Assembly: GCA_030141605.1 (NCBI GenBank)
Contig: JAQGDQ010002481.1
Coordinates: 1-21,426, forward strand
Reading direction: 5' to 3'
DNA: 21,426 bases
DNA from: Tubiluchus corallicola
Taxonomy: Eukaryota > Priapulida > Priapulimorpha > Priapulimorphida > Tubiluchidae
How positions within the stretch are numbered: the stretch's first letter is position 1; every line of letters begins with the position of its first letter. A program made the position numbers and the translations under genes. The notes beneath the pieces were generated by a model, which was not told the origin of the DNA, did no database searches, and saw only the letters and a program-made list of their open reading frames with translations. Of the stretch, positions 1-7,538 are shown one piece after another.

Positions 1-1396
1 CAATCCTGACTTTATAAAGCCGACATCCAGAAAGAACGAAATATTGTCCTTTTTGCAGGAAGACTTAAAAGATCTTTCTGTAAGCAGGACATCTTTTGCT
101 TGGGGGGTTCCGGTTCCTGGGCATCCTGATCATGTTATTTACGTTTGGATAGACGCTTTGTCAAACTACATCTCTGCCATAGGCCACATGAATAGTGGAG
201 ACGACTTGAGGAAATATTGGCCGGCAGACGTTCACTTGATAGGGAAGGACATACTGAGGTTTCATGCAATCTACTGGCCCACAATGTTAATGAGTCTCGG
301 CATAGACCTACCGAAAACCGTGTTTGCTCACGGCTGGTGGACTGTGGAAGGGCAAAAAATGTCAAAATCATTGGGAAATGCCATTGAGCCGAGCAGACTG
401 GTACAAAACTTTGGGGTAGATGCAATAAGATATTTCTTGATGAGAGAAGTACCCTTCGGTCTTGACGGAGACTTTTCGTTCAAAGCGCTAATCAGACGGA
501 TAAATGGAGATCTTGCAAATGACCTTGGCAACCTTGTCAGCAGGACAGTAAGCATGGTTGAGAGATACTACGACCTTGAAATTCCAGCATATGCCGATGA
601 AGAAAATATAGACAAAGAGCTTGAGGAGCTTATCCTAAAAACAGTAGACAATGTCGACGTTCATATGAACAATATGGAATTCAACAAAGTCCTTACGTCA
701 ATTTGGGAGCTCATCTCCGCCCTAAACAAATACATCGCAGAAACAAAACCATGGGATCTTGCCACAAACCCCGACACAAGAGGTAGGTTGGGCTCTGTAT
801 TATACTTATCCTTGGATGCTATCAGAATACTGTCACTCTTGACTTATCCCTTTATGCCAGAAAGCAGCGGTAAGGTGAGAGAAATTCTAAACATAGACCC
901 CGATTTCTACAACAACAATGTGGCTGAACTAAAGAGATTGCGCCTTCTCAAAGCCGGAGAAAAGATTCAAAAAGGGGAGCAGTTATTCCCAAGAGTGGAT
1001 GAAAAATCGAAACTCAAGGAGATATTTGCAGAACAAAACGTGAAAGAAGCCAAAAAAGCAGAAGCAAAGGAGAATATCATTTCATTTGATGATTTTACAA
1101 AAGTATCCTTGGTTGCAGGTAAAGTTTTGGAGGCAGAAAACGTCGAAGGTTCAAAAAAATTGCTCAAGTTAAGGGTCAATATCGGTGTTTCCGAGCGTAC
1201 AATCGTCGCAGGTATCGCAGAAAGCTACACGCCAGATGACGTCAATGGCAAATCTTTTGCCGTGGTAAGCAACTTAAAAGCCGCAAAGCTCATGGGAATA
1301 TTGTCAGAAGGGATGCTTCTTGCAGCCTTTGACGGCAAAAAACATCACCTATTGGAGTTGCCCACGGATATCAAACCTGGAACGAAGATAAAATGA
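1..1396 (+). CDS. metG: Methionyl-tRNA synthetase, 3' part (5' end outside window)
   Basis: This cytoplasmic class I aminoacyl-tRNA synthetase charges tRNA-Met with methionine. The reading frame is open to the left edge of the window (first whole codon at position 2), so the TTG at 44 is an internal Leu and not a start. The visible part holds the second half of the catalytic domain, with a WIDALSNY segment and the KMSKS loop encoded at 357-371. A helical anticodon-binding region follows. A separate C-terminal tRNA-binding domain of the EMAPII/Trbp111 type starts near ISFDDF and fills the last 105 or so residues. The HIGH motif and zinc-binding part are missing because they lie outside the window. 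The stop overlaps the start of tatD by four bases (ATGA), so the two genes are probably translated together. The assignment is secure. Confidence 0.97.
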   Translation, partial: NPDFIKPTSRKNEILSFLQEDLKDLSVSRTSFAWGVPVPGHPDHVIYVWIDALSNYISAIGHMNSGDDLRKYWPADVHLIGKDILRFHAIYWPTMLMSLGIDLPKTVFAHGWWTVEGQKMSKSLGNAIEPSRLVQNFGVDAIRYFLMREVPFGLDGDFSFKALIRRINGDLANDLGNLVSRTVSMVERYYDLEIPAYADEENIDKELEELILKTVDNVDVHMNNMEFNKVLTSIWELISALNKYIAETKPWDLATNPDTRGRLGSVLYLSLDAIRILSLLTYPFMPESSGKVREILNIDPDFYNNNVAELKRLRLLKAGEKIQKGEQLFPRVDEKSKLKEIFAEQNVKEAKKAEAKENIISFDDFTKVSLVAGKVLEAENVEGSKKLLKLRVNIGVSERTIVAGIAESYTPDDVNGKSFAVVSNLKAAKLMGILSEGMLLAAFDGKKHHLLELPTDIKPGTKIK

Positions 1397-2247
1397 TAAT
1401 CAACAGCTTGCAGGATAAGGAGTACAAGCTCTTTAAAAGAGAGTTTGAGGAGGCCGTGTCCCGGGGAATATTCTTCACAGACACCCATACTCATCTGCAT
1501 TTTCCTCATTTTGGCGAGAGCCTGGACACATTTGTGGAAAGGTCAAAAGAGCACCTCGTAAAGAGGATGTTGACCGTGGGGACGAGCTATAAGGGTTCAA
1601 AAGCTGCGGCGAGATTAGCTGAGAAGTACGAAGAAGTGTACTTCTCTGTGGGCATGCATCCGAACGATGCGGACAGCTTTACGTTGTCAAGCCTTGATAA
1701 ATTTCGCAAATTGGCAACTCACAAAAAGTGTTTGGCAATAGGGGAAGTAGGTCTTGACTACTACAGAGATAACACTCCAGCATCGGTACAGAAGGATCTG
1801 TTTGCCATATTTATCGATTTAGCGATGGATGTCGACAAGCCGTTAATACTTCACAATAGAGATGCCACAAATGACTTGGTAGATATATTGTCATCTGTCT
1901 CCAGCAAAAGGGAGAATAGCGGAATTCTTCACTGTTTTAATGGCGACACTACGCATTTGAAATATTTCCTAGATAACGGCTTCTACATATCATATGCCGG
2001 TCCGCTGACCTACAAAAAATCGACCAGCCTCAGGGATTCTGTCAAATATGTGCCATTGGACAGGGTGTTGGTGGAGACGGATGCTCCGTATCTTGCCCCA
2101 TCCCCCTTCCGCGGACAAAGCTGTGAACCCGCTTTCACCATATACACCGCGTACACCTTGGCAAAAGCCAAAGGCATAACCCTTGCAGAACTAGGGTTGT
2201 CTATGGAAAAGAATTTCCAGCAACTGAACAGAGGTAGCCTGTTTTGA
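1393..2247 (+). CDS. tatD: TatD-family metal-dependent DNase
   Basis: This is a TatD/YcfH-type metal-dependent hydrolase of the amidohydrolase superfamily, a cytoplasmic family tied to DNA 3'-end processing and repair. All metal-site motifs are visible: the D30-T-H32-T-H34 strand, SVGMHP at 85-90, E118 in AIGEVGLDYY, H154 in LILHNRD, H180 in GILHCFNG and D230 in VETDAP, followed by the family's PFRG tail. The start chosen overlaps the metG stop by four bases (ATGA). This gives about 27 residues before the usual first strand, which is longer than typical TatD proteins; an in-frame GTG at codon 22 is an alternative start. metG-tatD is a common gene pair in bacteria. At 284 residues the protein is otherwise of normal size. 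Confidence 0.95.
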   Translation: MIINSLQDKEYKLFKREFEEAVSRGIFFTDTHTHLHFPHFGESLDTFVERSKEHLVKRMLTVGTSYKGSKAAARLAEKYEEVYFSVGMHPNDADSFTLSSLDKFRKLATHKKCLAIGEVGLDYYRDNTPASVQKDLFAIFIDLAMDVDKPLILHNRDATNDLVDILSSVSSKRENSGILHCFNGDTTHLKYFLDNGFYISYAGPLTYKKSTSLRDSVKYVPLDRVLVETDAPYLAPSPFRGQSCEPAFTIYTAYTLAKAKGITLAELGLSMEKNFQQLNRGSLF

Positions 2248-2258
2248 GCAGTTTTTTT
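2222..2258 (+). terminator. Possible terminator of metG-tatD
   Basis: Two consecutive arms, AACTG and AACAG (2222-2231), can pair with CTGTT (2239-2243) and CAGTT (2249-2253) around loop 2232-2238, with TTGAG bulged. A run of seven T begins at 2252. The stem has few G-C pairs and overlaps the end of tatD, so this is a weak candidate. A second small hairpin (AACTGC/GCAGTT, 2309-2325, followed by TT) lies further down. Confidence 0.4.
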
Positions 2259-2280
2259 GCATGCAAATGACGTCCTTGTA

Positions 2281-2289
2281 TGTTAGAAT
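2281..2289 (+). promoter_or_regulatory. Possible extended -10 element upstream of the usp gene
   Basis: TGTTAGAAT fits an extended -10 (TGn plus a five-of-six match to TATAAT). No convincing -35 box lies at the right distance, which is tolerated for extended -10 promoters. It would give a leader of about 75 nt before the universal stress gene. The gene also has a strong ribosome-binding site, GGGAGG at 2361-2366, six bases before ATG 2373. Confidence 0.3.
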
Positions 2290-2372
2290 CTGTGTGTCGC
2301 TGCATATCAACTGCTCTGTGCAGTTTTGGTACAGATGCTGTTATTTAGACTAAAATTTTAGGGAGGCAAACA

Positions 2373-2837
2373 ATGATTGTAATCAACAAAATCCTTTGTC
2401 CCGTAGACTTTTCCGATCCTTCAAGAAACGCTCTTCGCTACGCGATAGAATTTGCAAAAAGGTTTGATGCAGAAGTGAAGATCATCCACGTGATGTTTGA
2501 TGAGACCAGGGTAGCAGCTTTTTACCTTCCACAACTAAATATAGAGGACATCATGAGTGACATGCTAGAGCCTGTCAACAATCAGCTCTTGGATTTTGTC
2601 AAGCAGTTTCCGGAACTTGAGCACGTTAAGCATAGCACCAGCGTCATCAAGGGCACCAGTTCGCTGGAGATAGTTAAGGAAGCGGTAAGGTCGGGAGCAG
2701 ACATTATAATAATGGGTACCCACGGCAGAACCGGTATTGAGAATGTACTATTTGGCTCTACCGCAGAAAGGGTTGTGCGCAAAGCAGAATGTCCGGTTAT
2801 GACCATTCGCGGCGAAGCCAATAAAAAGTTTGCTTAA
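2373..2837 (+). CDS. Universal stress protein, UspA family (ATP-binding type)
   Basis: This is a single-domain universal stress protein of 154 residues, a small cytoplasmic dimer-forming Rossmann-like fold. It starts with the family's first strand and loop (KILCPVDFSD). It ends with the nucleotide-binding signature G115-x2-G118-x9-G128-S129, so it should belong to the ATP-binding branch rather than the UspA-proper branch that lacks the motif. A strong Shine-Dalgarno sequence at 2361-2366 supports the start. It stands alone after a 125-base gap from tatD. It converges on the phosphodiesterase gene, and the two stop codons overlap (2834-2837). The exact physiological role cannot be read from sequence; stress or energy-limitation signalling is the usual family theme. 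Confidence 0.95.
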   Translation: MIVINKILCPVDFSDPSRNALRYAIEFAKRFDAEVKIIHVMFDETRVAAFYLPQLNIEDIMSDMLEPVNNQLLDFVKQFPELEHVKHSTSVIKGTSSLEIVKEAVRSGADIIIMGTHGRTGIENVLFGSTAERVVRKAECPVMTIRGEANKKFA

Positions 2838-3316
2838 AAATATACGATTTCTGCCTCAAACGTTCCTGCTTCCACACTAATTATGCCAAGGGATGGCGGA
2901 TGCCCCATCCTCGGGGATGTAAGGCTGCCAGGATTGAAGAAGAGCACGTCCCCGCAGTATGTCTTTGAAGGTACGTGGGTGTGACCGTGTATTATTATGT
3001 TTGCGCTGTCAAACATACTCTTAAGCCTTTTTCTGACGGTTGAGTAATTACCGCTTCCGTGACAAACGCCTATAATCAGTCCATCCCTCTCTATTTTCAA
3101 CGAACGGGGCAAGAATGGAAGTGCGTAATCGTTGTTACCTGCAACAATGTATGCATTTGGTGCCAACTCTAGCAAGCTTTCATAAAACTCGACACCGCAC
3201 AAATCGCCGGCATGCACCAGGGCGTCTGCATCCTCAATCATCGAGATGACTTTGTCTGGGAAAATGTAATGACAGTTCTTATTCGTATGAGTATCTGAGA
3301 TTACTACATATTTCAT
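2834..3316 (-). CDS. YfcE/MJ0936-like metallophosphoesterase
   Basis: A small calcineurin-like phosphoesterase of 160 residues. All five metal-site motifs are present: D8-x-H10, G37-D38, G60-N-N-D63, H86 and the G111-H-T-H114 motif. Members of this YfcE/MJ0936 family hydrolyse phosphodiesters in vitro with divalent metal; the natural substrate is mostly unknown. There is no signal peptide or membrane segment, so it should be cytoplasmic. The gene is monocistronic, converging on the usp gene with overlapping stops and diverging from cca across 60 bases. It has an unusually good promoter placed right at the start codon and no Shine-Dalgarno sequence in the predicted transcript. Confidence 0.93.
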   Translation of the reverse strand: MKYVVISDTHTNKNCHYIFPDKVISMIEDADALVHAGDLCGVEFYESLLELAPNAYIVAGNNDYALPFLPRSLKIERDGLIIGVCHGSGNYSTVRKRLKSMFDSANIIIHGHTHVPSKTYCGDVLFFNPGSLTSPRMGHPPSLGIISVEAGTFEAEIVYF

Positions 3317-3324
3317 AGTTTAAA

Positions 3325-3353
3325 ATTGTATTAATTCTTTCCTTTTAAGTCAA
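3325..3353 (-). promoter_or_regulatory. Sigma70-type promoter of the yfcE-like gene, apparently leaderless
   Basis: On the minus strand TTGACT (3348-3353) and TACAAT (3325-3330) are separated by exactly 17 bases; each box matches the consensus at five of six positions. Only eight bases separate the -10 box from ATG 3316, so transcription should begin within one or two bases of the start codon. The purine-rich stretch that might look like a ribosome-binding site lies in the spacer, upstream of the predicted transcript. Confidence 0.7.
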
Positions 3354-3376
3354 ACAAATATAGATTAAACCTCAGT

Positions 3377-4555
3377 ATGTATATTGACTTTAAGAAAATT
3401 CCGATGTACGAAGAAATTATGCAGCACGCCGCATCTGAAGATGTCGAGCTTTATTTTGTGGGCGGGTGTATAAGGGATTATTTTTTGGGATCGGAAATCA
3501 AAGATGTAGATATTGTCCCATTCGGCACAGATTATGAAAAGTTCGGCATAGAGCTAGCTCATCATCTTCGTGGCGTACATGTCAAGTTTAAAGACAACTT
3601 GAGGATAGTCGTGAACGATATAGAGATAGATGTCTCAAAACCCCGGGGGAGCAATATCCTTGAAGACTTGGGGAAAAGGGATTTCACCACAAACAATCTC
3701 GCTTCAGACATGAATGGCAAGCTGATCGGCTCTAAAGATGATTTGGAAAATAAAGTCATAAAACATGTCTATGATGGGGCGTTTGACGATGATCCTTTGC
3801 GCATATTAAGGGCTTTTAGATTCGTAAGCGCACTCGGCTTTGAGATCGATAGCGATACCTTGAAGCTTGCAAATATGAAACAGCAATCGATATCCCTTGT
3901 GGCTTCTGAAAGGATACTTGCGGAACTATTGAAGCTCTTTAACGGCAAATATTTTGACAAAGGGATAGCGCTTCTCCTAAGCAGCGATCTTTTATCGAGT
4001 ATCTGTGGCAAACCGTTGGAAGCGACGGAGGCAATCATCCAAGATACAATAACTTTGCAGCGTAGCTTGATGGAGACGGACGCTGAAGTAGAGTACGTTT
4101 TTGCTTTGAGCTTTGGGATGATGAGCCGTAACGACCAGGAATTTGCGACAAACTTCATCAAAAAGGTAAAGCCCTCCCTAAAGATAGGTAAGCTGATCCA
4201 ATGGCTAGTTGAACACACGAAACTGATAGATCATACAATCTGCAATGCCAAAGATGAGGATGAATTTAGAAAAATAGTCTGGCAAAACAGATTGTACATG
4301 AGGGAACTCGCACAGATGCACATGCTCCGAAACGATAGAACTGATAAAATTTGCAATAAAATCCTACATGCCCTTAACAGTTTTGATTACTCAAAACTCG
4401 ATATGATAAATGGAAAAGATCTGCTTGCTTTAGGCTTTTCGGCAAATAAAACTATGGGAAAGATTCTTAATGATATAAAGGAGAAGATATTTCTTTCGAA
4501 GTTTGACAGCAAGGAGGATATTATACAATACGTAGTCAAGGAGTACGAGATATGA
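3377..4555 (+). CDS. cca: CCA-adding tRNA nucleotidyltransferase / poly(A) polymerase family
   Basis: A class II nucleotidyltransferase of 392 residues that most likely adds or repairs the CCA 3' end of tRNA in the cytoplasm. The N-terminal head shows G29-G30, R33-D34 and the catalytic pair D43/D45. A FTTNNLA segment and the basic DDPLRILRAFRF helix (about 137-148) follow, then the ERILAELLKL helix near 176. The remainder is the variable helical body. The family includes poly(A) polymerase and A-adding or CC-adding enzymes that cannot be separated by eye. No Shine-Dalgarno sequence precedes the ATG, which lies 60 bases from the divergent yfcE-like gene. The stop overlaps the next start by four bases. 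Confidence 0.9.
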   Translation: MYIDFKKIPMYEEIMQHAASEDVELYFVGGCIRDYFLGSEIKDVDIVPFGTDYEKFGIELAHHLRGVHVKFKDNLRIVVNDIEIDVSKPRGSNILEDLGKRDFTTNNLASDMNGKLIGSKDDLENKVIKHVYDGAFDDDPLRILRAFRFVSALGFEIDSDTLKLANMKQQSISLVASERILAELLKLFNGKYFDKGIALLLSSDLLSSICGKPLEATEAIIQDTITLQRSLMETDAEVEYVFALSFGMMSRNDQEFATNFIKKVKPSLKIGKLIQWLVEHTKLIDHTICNAKDEDEFRKIVWQNRLYMRELAQMHMLRNDRTDKICNKILHALNSFDYSKLDMINGKDLLALGFSANKTMGKILNDIKEKIFLSKFDSKEDIIQYVVKEYEI

Positions 4556-5313
4556 AGTTTTTGCGTTTTTTAGATGGCAAAGAGGAGAAAAAAGGTATTC
4601 TGGATGGTGATATTGTGAGAAGGATTCACGGCAGTTTTTTTGATAGTTACACTGTAACGAATGAAACCGTAGCTGTGGATGAGGTGCATTTTTTGCCTCC
4701 AATTCTGCCGTCAAAGATAGTTTGCGCCGGTCGCAACTACGCAAAGCATGCAGAAGAGTTTGGAGATGATGTCCCATCAAGCCCTATAATATTCTTAAAG
4801 GCAGTATCTGCCTTGAATCATCATAAAGGGATCTGTTTAAAGCCAAAAGAGGTAACTCGTCTCGATTTTGAAGGTGAGCTTGCAGTTGTGATTGGCAAAA
4901 AATGTCGAAAAGTCCCCTTGGATGCTGCTAAAAACTATATCCTCGGCTACACAATATTGAATGACATCAGTGCTAGGAATATATTCTTTGAAGAAAACTT
5001 CTTCACAAGGAGCAAAGGATACGACACGTTCGCCCCAATAGGTCCTTACATAAATACCGATTATGACTGCAAAGATAGATATATTCAGACGCTCCTAAAT
5101 GGTGAATTAAAGCAGGATGACAATACGAAAAATATGGTATTTTCCGTAGAATATCTTATCTCTTTCATATCAAACATAATGACGCTAATGCCCGGAGACA
5201 TTATCTCCACAGGCACACCGGAAGGAGTTGGCCCAATGAACGACGGAGACCGAGTAGATGTAATAATTGACGGTTTAGGAACTCTCACCACCTTTATAGA
5301 GAATGATAATTAA
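4552..5313 (+). CDS. Fumarylacetoacetate hydrolase (FAH) family protein
   Basis: A 253-residue FAH-fold enzyme. Visible motifs are KIVCAGRNYAKHA (55-67), the metal-binding pair E107/E109 in DFEGELAVVIGK, the N137-D138 strand of NDISARN and the C-terminal TGTPEGVG loop. Family members act on 2-oxo acid compounds: decarboxylation of oxaloacetate, hydrolysis of acylpyruvates or isomerisation in aromatic degradation. N143 sits where many relatives have Asp (SARD). The N-terminal 50 residues are a short cap. It overlaps cca by four bases (ATGA) and has AAGGAG about nine bases upstream, so it is co-transcribed. No neighbour points to aromatic catabolism, which favours a housekeeping role such as oxaloacetate or acylpyruvate clearance; this is inference. 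Confidence 0.9.
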   Translation: MKFLRFLDGKEEKKGILDGDIVRRIHGSFFDSYTVTNETVAVDEVHFLPPILPSKIVCAGRNYAKHAEEFGDDVPSSPIIFLKAVSALNHHKGICLKPKEVTRLDFEGELAVVIGKKCRKVPLDAAKNYILGYTILNDISARNIFFEENFFTRSKGYDTFAPIGPYINTDYDCKDRYIQTLLNGELKQDDNTKNMVFSVEYLISFISNIMTLMPGDIISTGTPEGVGPMNDGDRVDVIIDGLGTLTTFIENDN

Positions 5314-5414
5314 CAACTTTATGCTGAAAGCGATATTTTAAGCGTGCGGTTAAAAACTTAAGAATTGGGGAAGTATTTAAAAAAATGAGCAGATGAGCGT
5401 ACAAAGCTGCGCGA

Positions 5415-5666
5415 GTGGATGAGAATATGCCAAATGCAAAAATATGCGAAATGTGCGGTTCTTGTTGTATATACTACAGCATATCAAGCCTTGACAAGCC
5501 CGAGATGACACCTTGCAAGCATCTGCAAGATAACAACAGGTGCGGCATTTATGATTCAAGGCCTGATGTTTGCAGGAAGTTTCGGCCTGACGACATATGC
5601 ACCCTTCTGTCCGGTCTATCTAAAGAAGAAAGATTGAAGGTATTAAATGGCATCTATGGAGGTTAA
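5415..5666 (+). CDS. YkgJ-family cysteine-cluster protein
   Basis: A small cytoplasmic protein of 83 residues with the cysteine pattern of the YkgJ / zinc- or iron-chelating family: C11-x2-C14-x2-C17-C18, then C34, C43, C53 and C62 in an order typical of the family (PCKHL, CGIYDSRPDVCRKF). The cysteines probably bind a metal or an Fe-S cluster; the function is not known. The listed start is GTG 5415. ATG 5427, four codons later and preceded by a GGATGAG stretch, is at least as likely and removes none of the motifs. There are 101 bases between the FAH-family gene and this one with no convincing promoter. The stop codon abuts the ATG of coaE directly. Confidence 0.85.
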   Translation: MDENMPNAKICEMCGSCCIYYSISSLDKPEMTPCKHLQDNNRCGIYDSRPDVCRKFRPDDICTLLSGLSKEERLKVLNGIYGG

Positions 5667-6311
5667 ATGTATCTTGGCTTGACTGGTGGAATTGCGAGCG
5701 GTAAAAGCGCTGCAGCAAAAATTTTGAGCAATCTTGGGTGCTACTGTCTAGACCTTGACGACGTGAGCAGAATAGTAACTGCCCCGTCTACAAATGCTTA
5801 TATAGCAGTGGTGGAAGAATTCGGCAAAAGAATACTAAATCAGGATGGCACCATAAACAGAAAGGAACTTGGCTCCATAGTGTTTTCAGACGATCAAGCG
5901 AGAAATACGTTGGAGAATATCGTACATCCTGAAATATTTGAATATGAAAAGAGATGGCTCGGAAAAATCAAAGGCAAAGACAATTCAGCAATTGCCATAG
6001 TACATGCGGCACTATTGGTTGAAAAACATCTGGAAACAAAATATACAGACGGTTTAATACTGGTTTATGCGAGTGAGGAAGCGCAAATAAACAGGCTTAT
6101 GATGCGCGATGCAATAACAAGGGATGATGCATTAAAAAGGCTTGCAACCCAACTCAGCTGGGAAGAAAAATTATCCAAGGGAAACTTTGTAATAAATAAT
6201 GATTCAACACTTGAAAATCTCGCACATGAAGTAAACAGAGTATTTCAGATGTTAAAAACATACCAATACACCGACAGCTTGCTGAAAAAGAGGCAACAGG
6301 GGTTGGTTTGA
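5667..6311 (+). CDS. coaE: Dephospho-CoA kinase
   Basis: This cytoplasmic P-loop kinase phosphorylates the ribose 3'-hydroxyl of dephospho-CoA, the last step of coenzyme A synthesis. The N-terminus carries the Walker A motif GGIASGKS (7-14). It is followed by the substrate-binding CLDLDDVSR strand with D29, D31 and D32, and by the HPEIF segment of the CoA domain. The length of 214 residues is normal for the family. The start follows the YkgJ-family stop with no gap and has GGAGG (5658-5662) as ribosome-binding site, so the two genes are translated from one message. The C-terminal 20 residues are polar and not conserved in a way I can recognise. Confidence 0.95.
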   Translation: MYLGLTGGIASGKSAAAKILSNLGCYCLDLDDVSRIVTAPSTNAYIAVVEEFGKRILNQDGTINRKELGSIVFSDDQARNTLENIVHPEIFEYEKRWLGKIKGKDNSAIAIVHAALLVEKHLETKYTDGLILVYASEEAQINRLMMRDAITRDDALKRLATQLSWEEKLSKGNFVINNDSTLENLAHEVNRVFQMLKTYQYTDSLLKKRQQGLV

Positions 6312-6322
6312 ATAATCAACAG

Positions 6323-6335
6323 TTTGTTAAACAAA
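6323..6335. repeat. 13-bp perfect inverted repeat between coaE and the TRAP operon
   Basis: TTTGTT-A-AACAAA is a perfect palindrome with a single central base, 11 bases after the coaE stop and about 40 bases upstream of the TRAP promoter. It is too A/T-rich to be a good terminator and could be a protein-binding site; no partner is known. Confidence 0.3.
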
Positions 6336-6359
6336 ACCTCGTACCAAAGGGCATTTACC

Positions 6360-6402
6360 CAGTCAATTAACTGTTTACTAATGAAGTCTTATCCTGTATA
6401 AT
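6360..6402 (+). promoter_or_regulatory. Promoter of the TAXI-TRAP operon with overlapping palindrome
   Basis: TTTACT (6374-6379, four of six to the -35 consensus) and a perfect TATAAT (6397-6402) are separated by 17 bases. This puts the transcription start near 6409, with a leader of about 65 nt. Directly against the -35 box lies the near-palindrome CAGTCAATTAACTG (6360-6373; 12 of 14 positions symmetric), a reasonable place for an operator. The first gene has GGGAGG (6458-6463) as ribosome-binding site. Confidence 0.65.
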
Positions 6403-6473
6403 CACGTCTGTTTTCAAAGCAACATTGTTCTAGTACTGTTTTGCAAAGTAATATTTTGGGAGGTTAGGTTAAT

Positions 6474-7481
6474 ATGAAAAGTATCTTGAAGCAGACATCT
6501 GCGTCACTTGTGTTTGTATTGGTTCTTTTATCATCCGTAACAGCGTATGCTAATAAGAGCAATTTGGTAATGGCGACAGCCACAACTGGCGGGACATACT
6601 ATCCCGTTGGCGTTGCCATCTCGACGCTGATCAGTATCAAGCTTGCCCAGGAGCATGGTATAACAGCGACAGCAATCAACTCAGCAGGTAGTGGGGAAAA
6701 TATCCAGATGATTAAGAAAGGGGAAGCGGAACTGGCTATACTGCAAGCTCTTTTTGGTCTGGAAGCCTACAGCGGCAAGGGTTTCTACGAAGGCAAACCG
6801 GAACGGAGCTTCCTGTCCATATCTATGTTGTGGAGGAATGTGGAGCATTTTGCCGTTAACAAAAGATACGCCCCCAACTCCAATATAAAAGACTATAGCG
6901 GAATGACCAAAAAATTCTCCATCGGATTAAGGGGCAGCGGCACTGAAGGCTCCGGTATTGCAATTTTGAGCTCACTGGGTCTTGATCTTGACTCCATGAA
7001 GTTGGAATATTTAGGATACAATCCGTCAGTCGATGCTATGCTTGACGGCCGCATAGGCGGTGCAAACATTCCTGCCGGAGCTCCCGCATCTGCAATTACT
7101 CAGCTTTACGCCAGGGGCAAGGGCAATTACACTGTACTCAATTTTAGTGACGAAGACATCGCAAATGTTCAAAAAACTTACCCCATATGGAATAAATTCG
7201 TAATAAAAGCCGGAACTTATCCCGGCCAAAAAGAAGATATCACAACCATAGCCCAGCCTAATGTGCTGGTAGTAAGCACTGATCTGTCAGATAACACGGT
7301 ATATCTCATAACAAAGACTATGTATGAAAATTTGGATTTTCTCCAGAACATACACTCTGCCACAAAGGATATGAAGATAGAAGAGGCTGTGACGGGCTTG
7401 CCTACTCCTCTGCATCCGGGAGCTGAAAAATATTACAAGGAAATTGGCTTGAATATTCCTCCCAATCTCACACTAAAATAA
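6474..7481 (+). CDS. TAXI-family TRAP transporter solute-binding protein
   Basis: This is the periplasmic substrate receptor of a tripartite ATP-independent periplasmic (TRAP) transporter of the TAXI subfamily. Residues 1-26 form a Sec signal peptide with a long hydrophobic core and a likely signal peptidase I site after AYA. The mature protein begins with the TAXI landmark MATATTGGTYYPVG. It goes on with the NSAGSGENIQMI segment and with the GLRGSGTEGSG loop of the binding cleft. The length of 335 residues is normal. TAXI receptors are known or suspected to bind small carboxylates such as glutamate or related acids; the substrate here cannot be told. It is the first gene of the operon and is separated from the permease by a stable hairpin, which fits a need for more receptor than permease. 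Confidence 0.95.
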   Translation: MKSILKQTSASLVFVLVLLSSVTAYANKSNLVMATATTGGTYYPVGVAISTLISIKLAQEHGITATAINSAGSGENIQMIKKGEAELAILQALFGLEAYSGKGFYEGKPERSFLSISMLWRNVEHFAVNKRYAPNSNIKDYSGMTKKFSIGLRGSGTEGSGIAILSSLGLDLDSMKLEYLGYNPSVDAMLDGRIGGANIPAGAPASAITQLYARGKGNYTVLNFSDEDIANVQKTYPIWNKFVIKAGTYPGQKEDITTIAQPNVLVVSTDLSDNTVYLITKTMYENLDFLQNIHSATKDMKIEEAVTGLPTPLHPGAEKYYKEIGLNIPPNLTLK

Positions 7482-7519
7482 GTTTGTCAATAGGGGGCCA
7501 TAAGAGCCCCCTTACAAAC
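7482..7519 (+). promoter_or_regulatory. Intercistronic hairpin between receptor and permease genes
   Basis: The hairpin starts on the base after the receptor stop codon. The outer stem is GTTTGT (7482-7487) with ACAAAC (7514-7519). The inner stem is AGGGGGC (7492-7498) with GCCCCCT (7506-7512), separated by a small internal loop and closed by a seven-base loop. No T-tract follows, so it is not a classic terminator. It is well placed to block 3' exonucleases or attenuate transcription, raising receptor level over permease. Confidence 0.75.
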
Positions 7520-7538
7520 AGAAAAGGTAAGGTCGTAA

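Noticed and set aside
44-46. TTG at 44 as start of metG
   Set aside because: The frame is open to the window edge and the residues before it continue the synthetase sequence; the gene is cut by the window.
2256-2267. Perfect 12-base palindrome TTTGCATGCAAA after tatD as a terminator
   Set aside because: It has no loop when folded as RNA and no T-tract after it; it may be a protein site but nothing else supports this.
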